Assembly (NCBI RefSeq): GCF_040549485.1
Contig: NZ_JBEPTK010000004.1
Span: forward strand, 62,001-126,000
Length of the DNA stretch: 64,000 bases
Reading direction: 5' to 3'
DNA from: Constrictibacter sp. MBR-5
GTDB lineage: Bacteria; Pseudomonadota; Alphaproteobacteria; JAJUGE01
Shown: piece after piece, positions 52,748 through 58,883 of the stretch
Position numbering within the stretch: the first letter of the stretch is position 1
How the letters are laid out: the number at the start of each line of letters is the position of its first letter
The notes under the pieces: model-generated
What the model saw: only the letters and a program-made list of their open reading frames with translations
What the model was told of the DNA's origin: nothing
Database searches by the model: none
Program-made: the position numbers and the translations under genes

Positions 52748-52921
52748 CATTGCGGAACAAGCCGAGGTGCGGCTTCCGGTATCGCAGGCGTTCTCTTGCA
52801 TGTCGTCCCCGGGCAAGGGGCGTAGCCCCGCCGACCCGGGGATCCAGGCGGCTAGCCTGAGCGCTCGCCCTGGATCCCCGGATCTCCGCTTCGCTGCGTC
52901 CGGGGACGACACTGAAGGGGG
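52748..52921. repeat. Dispersed intergenic repeat, copy 1
   Basis: About 174 bases nearly identical to 53212-53386. It has nested inverted repeats: TGTCGTCCCCGG (52801-52812) with CCGGGGACGACA (52900-52911), and inside them CCGGGGATCCAGG with CCTGGATCCCCGG. Typical of alphaproteobacterial extragenic repeats of the palindromic class. No coding potential is seen. Confidence 0.8.
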
Positions 52922-52975
52922 CGGCGATAGGTATTTATGGGGTTTTATGGGGGTGCCCAGCGCGGAGCCCGGTCG

Positions 52976-53017
52976 CCGTGCAACATTGTGGAACAGTTTT
53001 CGGTAAGTGTTGCACGG
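52976..53017. repeat. 10-bp inverted repeat in the rutA downstream gap
   Basis: CCGTGCAACA (52976-52985) and TGTTGCACGG (53008-53017) are exact reverse complements with a 22-base spacer that is AT-richer than its surroundings. It lies between the two dispersed repeat copies. The 690-bp gap from 52711 to 53401 otherwise holds only those repeats and no convincing gene. Confidence 0.6.
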
Positions 53018-53211
53018 AGGCGCGCGGCGGAGAGGGATGGGGTTTCATTCCCTTTCATGGGTTGGCCGCGCAAGCGCTCTTAGGCACACGCCGAAGGGCG
53101 TGGCGTCAGGTCTTCTGTACGATGTTCATCAGCGCGCCGCCGGAGCGGAGCCGCAGTGTACCGGCAAATAGTCCTAATGTCGAGTGCATCGACGCGTGAG
53201 CTCCTCACCGT

Positions 53212-53386
53212 CATTACGAAACAAGGGGACGTGCGGCTTCCGGGACGGCGCGTGTTCCCTTGCATGTCGTCCCCGGGCAAGGGGCGTAGCCCCACCGACC
53301 CGGCATCCAGAGCGGCAGCCTGAGCGCCTGCCCTGGATCCCCGGATCTCCGCTTCGCTACGTCCGGGGACGACACTGAAGAGGGGA
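53212..53386. repeat. Dispersed intergenic repeat, copy 2
   Basis: Second copy of the 52748-52921 repeat in the same orientation, sharing TGCATGTCGTCCCCGGGCAA and the closing CGTCCGGGGACGACACTGAA. Differences are scattered substitutions and short indels. It ends about 15 bases before the stop of the CMD-type gene. Confidence 0.8.
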
Positions 53387-53401
53387 CTCGGTCGGTGGGC
53401 C

Positions 53402-53998
53402 CTACTTCGCCTTCGGCTGGCGCCCCAGCATGTGGAATTCCGGGTTGGGGCGCAGGCTCATCATGTTGGCGAGGCGGTTCGACATGGCGAAGAAGGCCGC
53501 GATGCCGCCGATGTCCCAGATGTCGTCGTCGTCGAAGCCGTGCGCCCGCAGGGCGGCGAAATCGGCGTCGTCGACCTCCTCCGCGCGCTTCGACACCTTC
53601 ATCGCATAGTCGAGCATCGCGCGCTGGCGCGGCGTGATGTCGGCCTTGCGGTAGTTGGTGGCGATCTGGTCGGCGATCGTCGGGTTCTTCTCGCGGATGC
53701 GCAGGATCGCCCCATGCGCCACGACGCAGTAGAGGCACTGGTTGGCGCCGCTGGTCGCGACCACGATCATCTCGCGCTCGCCCTTGGTGAGGTTGCCGCC
53801 CCGCTCCATCAGCGCGTCGTGATAGGCGAAGAAGGCGCGGAACTCGTCGGGACGATGGGCGAGGGCCAGGAAGATGGTCGGGATGAAGCCCGACTTCTCC
53901 TGCACCGCCAGGATGCGCTCGCGAATGTCGGCCGGCATGTCCTCCAGGGACGGCACGGCGAACCGCGAGATCGGAAGCGCGGACGGGGACTCGGTCAC
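53402..53998 (-). CDS. Peroxidase-related/AhpD-like carboxymuconolactone decarboxylase family protein
   Basis: 198 residues. The CMD domain carries ANQCLYCVVAHGAILR, the CxxC followed by His typical of AhpD-like proteins, with REMIVVATSG before it and ITPRQRAMLDYAMKVSKRAEEVDDADFAALRAHGFDDDDIWDIGGIAAFFAMSNRLANM after it. Members reduce peroxides by a thiol relay or have unknown roles. The GTG at 53998, with AGGAG eight bases upstream, is preferred to the longer frame at 54064. It lies downstream of the NIPSNAP gene on the same strand and both are bounded by repeats. Confidence 0.85.
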   Translation of the reverse strand: MTESPSALPISRFAVPSLEDMPADIRERILAVQEKSGFIPTIFLALAHRPDEFRAFFAYHDALMERGGNLTKGEREMIVVATSGANQCLYCVVAHGAILRIREKNPTIADQIATNYRKADITPRQRAMLDYAMKVSKRAEEVDDADFAALRAHGFDDDDIWDIGGIAAFFAMSNRLANMMSLRPNPEFHMLGRQPKAK

Positions 53999-54076
53999 GG
54001 ATGGCACTCCTGCTGCCGGAGGATCGGGCCGTGGAGTCCTACAGCCCCCGGCCGGCTGGGCCAAGCCGCAGCACGC

Positions 54077-54388
54077 TCAGGGATGCGGCCCCCAGGGTGC
54101 CGCCTGCAGCAGCCTGTTCTCCTGGGTCATGATCAGCGGCCGGATGCGCTTGCCGAACTCGGTGAACACCGGGTCGGCGAACACCGCCGCCCAGTGTCGG
54201 CGCCGGTCGGCGTCGTCGTCGTATTTCCACAGGTGGACGAGCTGGTTGAGCGTGCCGATGTCGCTCTGGAAATAGCCGATAAGTTTGTCGGAGTATTTGT
54301 CGTACCAGGGATACTCCTGATAGACGGCGACGGCTTCCGCCATCTTGCCGACGTAGAGCGTATAGGTGCGCAGTTCGTACAGGGGCAT
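54077..54388 (-). CDS. NIPSNAP family protein
   Basis: 103 residues, a single ferredoxin-like NIPSNAP domain. PLYELRTYTLYVGKMAEAVAVYQE at the start, then LIGYFQSDIGTLNQLVHLWKYDDDADRR, with the conserved E-R-Y..G, GT.N and HLW.Y elements. Members are small, often dimeric, of unknown catalytic role, and frequently sit beside oxidoreductase genes, as here (a GMC oxidoreductase lies upstream). GGAAGGAAGAGG just before the ATG at 54388 fixes the start. Confidence 0.85.
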   Translation of the reverse strand: MPLYELRTYTLYVGKMAEAVAVYQEYPWYDKYSDKLIGYFQSDIGTLNQLVHLWKYDDDADRRRHWAAVFADPVFTEFGKRIRPLIMTQENRLLQAAPWGPHP

Positions 54389-54421
54389 TTGCCTCTTCCT
54401 TCCATTATGGTCATGCAAGTA

Positions 54422-54555
54422 GCCCTCATGCTGAGGAGCGGCCGAAGGTCGTGTCTCGAAGCACGAGGGCGGACCGAGAATGCTCGGCAGCCGGTGGCCC
54501 GGTCATCCCCGCCCTTCGAGACGGCCCTGCGGGCCTCCTCAGGGAGGGGATGACC
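54422..54555. repeat. Extragenic inverted repeat of a second family
   Basis: CATGCTGAGGAGCGGCCGAA... on the left is imperfectly complementary to CCCTTCGAGACGGCCCTGCG...CTCCTCAGGGAGGGGATGACC on the right. The CTTCGAGACGG/CTCCTCAGG blocks are the familiar pattern of widespread alphaproteobacterial intergenic palindromes. It fills most of the 206-bp gap between NIPSNAP and the GMC oxidoreductase. Confidence 0.75.
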
Positions 54556-54594
54556 TAATCCTTCCGCCTGCAATGGCTCCGTAAGCCATCTGAG

Positions 54595-56241
54595 TCACGC
54601 CTCGACCAGCTCTGCCGCTGGCAGCGGCGCCCGTCCGCGGATCATGTCGGAGGCTTTCTCGCCGATCATCAGCGTGCCGGCGTTCGTGTTGGCCGACGGC
54701 ATCGTCGGCATGATCGACGCGTCGGCGACGCGCAGCCCCTCGAGGCCATGCACCCGCAACTGATCGTCGACCACGGCGGCGGGGTCGGTCGCCGGGCCCA
54801 TCCGGCAGGTGCCCATCAGGTGGAAGGCGGTGGTGCCGCGCTGGCGCGCGAAGGAGAGCAGCTCGTCGTCGCTCATCGCCGCATCGCCCGGCAGCTCCTC
54901 GCCGTCGAAATAGGGTGCGAGCGGCGTCGTCCGCAGCAGGCGGCGGGCGAGCCGGATGCCGCCGAGCAGCACCTGCCGGTCCATCTCGTGCGCCAGGTAG
55001 TTCGGCTGGATCGCCGGCGCCTGGAGCGCGTCCGAGGTCTTCGCGCGGACATAGCCGAGACTTTCCGGACGATGCTGCCATGCGGCGACCGTCATGCCGG
55101 GGAAGTCGTCGAGTTGCGACTGGACGCCTTCCTTGTAGCTCGCCGGGGTGAAGGTCATCTGCAGGTCGGCCTTGTCGAGCGCCTCGTGCGACTTCCAGAA
55201 GCAGTGCACCAGCGTCGGCTGCAGCGTCAGGATGCCCTGGCGCCGGACGACATAGTCCATCACCTCCTTCACGAGCCGGATGCCGCGGGTACTCTCGTTG
55301 ATCGAGGCGATGTTCTTCACCCGGCCGACGACGCGCACCGGATAATGGTCGCGCAGGTTCTCGCCGACGCCCGGCAGTGCGTGAACGACGGGAACGCCGA
55401 TCTCGCCGAGCAGCTTCGGCGATCCGACGCCGGAAACCTGGAGAAGCTGCGGCGAGTTGACCGAGCCGCCGCTGAGCACGATCTCGCGCCGCGCCCGCAC
55501 CTCGCGCTCGGTCCCGCCCTGGCGGTAGCGGATGCCGACGGCGCGCTTGCCCTCGAACAGGATGCGGGTCGCGTGCGCCTTGGTGCGGACGTCGAGATTG
55601 GGGCGCTTCATCGCGGGGCGCAGAAAGGCCCGTGCCGCACTCATCCGCCGGCCGCCCTGGACCGCGCGCTGAAAGAAGCCCACGCCCTCCTGGGTGGCCC
55701 CGTTGTAGTCCGGGTTGCGCGGAATCCCGATGCTGACCGCCCCGTCGATGAACGCGTCGCAGAGCGGGTGCTTCCAGGCCAGATCCTCGATGGTCAGCGC
55801 GCCGTCGCGGCCGCGATAGGCGTCGTCGGCCGCGCCGACACGACGCTCGGTGCGCTTGAAATAGGGCAGCACGTCGGCATATCCCCAGCCGCGATTGCCC
55901 ATCTGCGCCCAGCCGTCATAGTCCATGCGCTGGCCGCGGTTGTAGATGTGGCCGTTGATCGAACTCGACCCGCCCAGCACCTTGCCGCGCGGCGCATGGA
56001 TGGACCGACCGTCGATGCCGGCACCGGGCTCGGTCTGGTAGAGCCAGTTCACCGCCGGGTTCACCAGCGTCTTCATGAAGCCCGCCGGGATGTGGATGAA
56101 CGGGTTCCAGTCGCGCGGACCCGCCTCCAGCACGCAGACGGTCACGTTCGCATCCTCGCTGAGCCGGGCCGCGACCACCGAACCCGCCGACCCGGCACCG
56201 ACGATGACATAGTCGAACGCGTCCGCAGCCCCGTTGGCCAT
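54595..56241 (-). CDS. GMC family oxidoreductase (choline dehydrogenase-like)
   Basis: 548 residues of the glucose-methanol-choline family. DYVIVGAGSAGSVVAARLSEDANVTVCVLEAG is the FAD-binding dinucleotide fold. HAPRGKVLGGSSSINGHIYNRGQRMDYDGWAQMG is the GMC signature 1, REIVLSGGSVNSPQLLQVSG signature 2, and GTTAFHLMGTCRMG with PTMPSANTNAGTLMIGEKASDMI hold the catalytic His and Asn. It oxidises an alcohol to an aldehyde; choline is only one possible substrate. Two ATGs are adjacent (56244, 56241); AAGGA spacing favours the second. A repeat separates it from NIPSNAP. Confidence 0.9.
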   Translation of the reverse strand: MANGAADAFDYVIVGAGSAGSVVAARLSEDANVTVCVLEAGPRDWNPFIHIPAGFMKTLVNPAVNWLYQTEPGAGIDGRSIHAPRGKVLGGSSSINGHIYNRGQRMDYDGWAQMGNRGWGYADVLPYFKRTERRVGAADDAYRGRDGALTIEDLAWKHPLCDAFIDGAVSIGIPRNPDYNGATQEGVGFFQRAVQGGRRMSAARAFLRPAMKRPNLDVRTKAHATRILFEGKRAVGIRYRQGGTEREVRARREIVLSGGSVNSPQLLQVSGVGSPKLLGEIGVPVVHALPGVGENLRDHYPVRVVGRVKNIASINESTRGIRLVKEVMDYVVRRQGILTLQPTLVHCFWKSHEALDKADLQMTFTPASYKEGVQSQLDDFPGMTVAAWQHRPESLGYVRAKTSDALQAPAIQPNYLAHEMDRQVLLGGIRLARRLLRTTPLAPYFDGEELPGDAAMSDDELLSFARQRGTTAFHLMGTCRMGPATDPAAVVDDQLRVHGLEGLRVADASIMPTMPSANTNAGTLMIGEKASDMIRGRAPLPAAELVEA

Positions 56242-56475
56242 CATCCATCCTTCGCCGCATAGACCGGCGGTCCGCTGCCGCCCGAGGAATGATGCTGGCG
56301 CGCCTGGGCCCGGTCAATGCGCCCGGATCGCTCGCCCGACGGGCCAGTCCCGGCAGTCGTCCTTATCGAGCAGGGCCGGTGCGAGGCTGCCCTTGTCGCT
56401 TTCGGAACCGTTGGCATCTGCAGGACTCCGGCGCAGGATGTGCGGGGCGCCTCTGGCACACAAGGGAGCGATGGG

Positions 56476-56787
56476 ATGCAGGTCTCGGTTCGTCTCGTTC
56501 TACTGCCGCTGCTTCTTCTGGCCGTCTCACCCGTGCAGGCTGCCGGCGATCCCGACAACGGCGCCAGGCTGACCCAGACATGGTGCAGCGGCTGCCATGC
56601 GGCTGGGGCGAGCGGTGCCGATGTCGCGCCGCCGCTGCGCGAGATCGCCGCGCGGCCCGGCCGGACGCAGGCGTATCTTTATGCATGGCTGACGGATCCG
56701 CATCCGCCGATGCCGCGGCTCGACCTCTCGAACCGCCAGATCGCGGATCTGATGGCCTACCTCGCCACGCTCTCGAAGCAGCCCTGA
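56476..56787 (+). CDS. Small periplasmic class I cytochrome c
   Basis: 103 residues. A signal peptide (VSVRLVLLPLLLLAVSPVQA) precedes a mature protein of about 80 residues with one haem motif WCSGCHAAG and a likely axial Met in HPPMPRLDLS. QIADLMAYLATLS is the C-terminal helix. It probably shuttles electrons in the periplasm; the partner is unknown. GGAG seven bases before the ATG at 56476 supports the start. It diverges from the GMC oxidoreductase gene, which could donate electrons to such a cytochrome, an inference only. Confidence 0.88.
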   Translation: MQVSVRLVLLPLLLLAVSPVQAAGDPDNGARLTQTWCSGCHAAGASGADVAPPLREIAARPGRTQAYLYAWLTDPHPPMPRLDLSNRQIADLMAYLATLSKQP

Positions 56788-56997
56788 TGTGACGGCCGGA
56801 AGAGCCGGGTCCGACGCCCGGCAACGAGGAAGGCAAAATGCCCGACTGGCCTCGACGCGTGTTCCGATTCCTGCCGCGGTCTTCGCTTACCCGCCGCCCT
56901 CGCAGCCAGGTTCGGGTTCTGAAATAAACGCCGCTGCACGGCAAATCGACGGGACACGATCTCTTACGAGTCATGCAGTCGCCGGCAGCCCGGTGAT

Positions 56998-57043
56998 TTG
57001 ACTTGAATCAATCGCGGGCGCACCGAAGTCCTCTAAGTATCAT
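56998..57043 (+). promoter_or_regulatory. FNR/FixK-type box upstream of the CBS-BON gene
   Basis: TTGAC-TTGA-ATCAA at 56998-57011 matches the TTGAT-N4-ATCAA anaerobox with one difference. Candidate -10 hexamers lie at 57034-57039 (TAAGTA) or 57038-57043 (TATCAT), placing the box near -41.5 to -45 of a start site, where FNR/FixK activates. The 281-bp gap before it (from 56788) shows no gene. Confidence 0.65.
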
Positions 57044-57068
57044 AACAATGCGAATGCGGGAGGTACCG

Positions 57069-57764
57069 ATGCAGGCCAAGCACATCATGACGAGAGACGT
57101 CGCGACCGTATCGTCCGACGCATCGGTCCGCGAAGTCGCGCGCCTCATGACCGAACGGCGCGTAAGCGCTGTGCCGGTCGTGAATGCGAAGGGACAGATC
57201 GACGGCATCGTCAGCGAGGGCGATCTCATGTTCCGCGTGGAGACGGGAACGGAGCGCCCACGCTCATGGTGGCTGTCCCTCTTCTCCTCCGCCGACGGGT
57301 TGGCCACCGACTTCGTGAAGGCTCACGCCCGCTCGGTTGCCGACGTAATGACCCGGAACGTCGTAACCGTCGACGAGGCCGCTCCGATCGCCGAGGTCGC
57401 ACGGATTCTCGAAGAACGGCACATCAAGCGTGTGCCGGTCCTGAGCGATGGCCGGTTGGCCGGCATCATCTCGCGGGCGGACCTGGTGAGGGCGCTCGCA
57501 TCGGCCGCCGAACCGCTCGGTCCGATGCCGAGCCCCGACGACGAGACGCTGCGCGAGCAGGTCGACACCGCCCTGCGCGCCGCTGGCTGGACGGGCACGT
57601 TTCCCATCGGCGTCAGCGTCAGCGAAGGCGTGGTCCATCTCTGGGGCTTCGCCGACTCGGAGGCGCGGCGGACCGCGATCCGCGTCCTCGTCGAGGAGAT
57701 CCCGGGGGTGAGGAGAGTCGAGAACCACCTCAAGCCGTCGCTGCCGGCCTATGGCGGAATGTAA
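57069..57764 (+). CDS. CBS domain pair with C-terminal BON domain
   Basis: 231 residues. Two CBS domains: AKHIMTRDVATVSSDASVREVARLMTERRVSAVPVVNAKGQIDGIVSEGDLM (about 3-55) and VADVMTRNVVTVDEAAPIAEVARILEERHIKRVPVLSDGRLAGIISRADLVRAL (about 92-146). A BON domain follows (TLREQVDTALRAAGWTGTFPIGVSVSEGVVHLWGFADSEARRTAIRVLVEEIPGVRRVENHL). CBS pairs bind adenosine ligands; BON domains associate with membranes or other proteins. It has GGGAGG six bases before the ATG at 57069. The FNR/FixK-type box upstream suggests low-oxygen induction. The host-attachment-type gene follows 57 bp on. Confidence 0.88.
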   Translation: MQAKHIMTRDVATVSSDASVREVARLMTERRVSAVPVVNAKGQIDGIVSEGDLMFRVETGTERPRSWWLSLFSSADGLATDFVKAHARSVADVMTRNVVTVDEAAPIAEVARILEERHIKRVPVLSDGRLAGIISRADLVRALASAAEPLGPMPSPDDETLREQVDTALRAAGWTGTFPIGVSVSEGVVHLWGFADSEARRTAIRVLVEEIPGVRRVENHLKPSLPAYGGM

Positions 57765-57821
57765 CGGGGTGTCGGGCGCGCTCCAGCGCTCGCTCCCGTC
57801 CCCGGCAGCAGAGTAGGAACA

Positions 57822-58271
57822 ATGCACCCCACCATAACCTGGATCCTGGTCGCCGACGGCCAGCGCGCACGCATCGTCGAGAACGGAGGGCCCGGAAAGG
57901 GCCTCCAGCCCGTGACGCCGGAACCGCTGGTCAATTCCGACCCGCCCTCGCGCAACCTGGGCACGGATAGGCCCGGCCGGGTCAGCGAAAGCGTCGGCGG
58001 TGCCCGTCATGCGATCGAACCGCGCACCGACCCGCATCGCGACCAGAAACGGCGGTTCGCGCAGGAACTGGCCGACCGGCTCGACCGTGCCGCAGGCGAA
58101 GGTGCGTACACGCGCCTGATCCTGGTCGCGCCGCCGCAGATGCTCGGCGACCTGCGCGACGTCCTCACGGAGCGAGCGCGTGCGCTGGTCGCCGCCGAGA
58201 TCGACAAGGATCTGACCAAGGCGGACGACCGGGAGTTGAAAAGGCATCTTGACGCCGTGATCGTGACCTGA
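57822..58271 (+). CDS. Host-attachment family protein (PF10116 type)
   Basis: 149 residues. TITWILVADGQRARIVENGGPGKGLQPV opens the domain, with RFAQELADRLDRAAGEGAYTRLILVAPPQMLGDLRDVLTERARALVAAEIDKDLTKADDRELKRHLDAVI completing it, including the VADG and LVAPP..LG.LR segments of the family. The name comes from an Agrobacterium attachment gene, but most members are cytosolic and resemble eRF1-like or baeRF folds, so a ribosome-related or stress role is also possible. It follows the CBS-BON gene and may share its oxygen-regulated transcript. Confidence 0.85.
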   Translation: MHPTITWILVADGQRARIVENGGPGKGLQPVTPEPLVNSDPPSRNLGTDRPGRVSESVGGARHAIEPRTDPHRDQKRRFAQELADRLDRAAGEGAYTRLILVAPPQMLGDLRDVLTERARALVAAEIDKDLTKADDRELKRHLDAVIVT

Positions 58272-58387
58272 GGCGCCGTGGCCGAGGTAACCGGCCGAGA
58301 CCGACGCCAGCTCCGCAGCGATAGGATGTCGACAGCCTCGCTCAAAGAGTCAAAAGTGTCCGCTCCGCATCAGAAGGAGAGCAGGTT

Positions 58388-58537
58388 ATGGCCGACCCTG
58401 AGAAGACCGAAAATGCTCAGACGGTCACCCGCCCGCAGGCGCGGCGTGTCTGGGTCACCCCCGTGCTGACGGTCGCGTCCGTCGACGTGGCGGAAGAGAG
58501 TCCCGGCGCCGGTGGGGACGGCTCCGGCAGGTCGTAG
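58388..58537 (+). CDS. Small peptide gene, RiPP precursor-like
   Basis: 49 codons: ATG at 58388, TAG at 58535-58537, with a textbook AAGGAG 8 bases before the ATG. The peptide is charged at the N-terminus, has RRVWVTPVLTVASVDVAEE in its middle and ends in a Gly/Ser-rich tail (SPGAGGDGSGRS). The aromatic-x-x-Pro-x-Leu element (WVTPVL) is like the YxxPxL motif in leaders of lasso-type precursors. The tail resembles other short Gly-rich orphan peptides. No cyclase, protease, transporter or RRE gene lies next to it. It is too short for most gene callers. Confidence 0.6.
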   Translation: MADPEKTENAQTVTRPQARRVWVTPVLTVASVDVAEESPGAGGDGSGRS

Positions 58538-58703
58538 CCTTCGGGGCCGCAACCGGCGCAGCACCCTGTACCCCCGCTGTGTCGGCATCGTTGAAGCGCG
58601 CGCAGCAATCGCTATCATCCGGCGCCTGCGATGATTGCCATGCCGGTCGCGCCGTGATCCGCCCCAGGCGGTGACCGGGGCCGGAACACAGCGGGGCGTT
58701 GGG

Positions 58704-58883
58704 ATGGAGCCGGTGGAGATTCTGTTCGTCGATACGGACGTCGTCGCTTGCGACGGCGGCGGCGACGCGTTGGGGCATCCGCGCGTCTATCTCCATATGA
58801 CCGATGCCGGCGAGGTGACCTGCCCCTATTGCGGGCGGCGATACATCCAGGAAGAGAAGGCGGCAGCGGGCGGCGGGCATTGA
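58704..58883 (+). CDS. CHCC-type zinc-finger protein
   Basis: 59 residues. VEILFVDTDVVACDGGGDALGHPRVYLHMTDAGEVTCPYCGRRYI carries Cys, His and the final CPYC in the zinc-binding order of the NDUFS6-like/CHCC zinc-finger family. Mitochondrial members are complex I accessory subunits; the bacterial role is unsettled. Its stop codon overlaps the TTG start of polA (TTGA), so translation is probably coupled. The start at 58704 removes a non-homologous extension. Confidence 0.85.
   Translation: MEPVEILFVDTDVVACDGGGDALGHPRVYLHMTDAGEVTCPYCGRRYIQEEKAAAGGGH

Noticed and set aside
52978-53199. 73-codon frame between the dispersed repeats
   Set aside because: No ribosome-binding site, starts inside the inverted repeat, no family resemblance.
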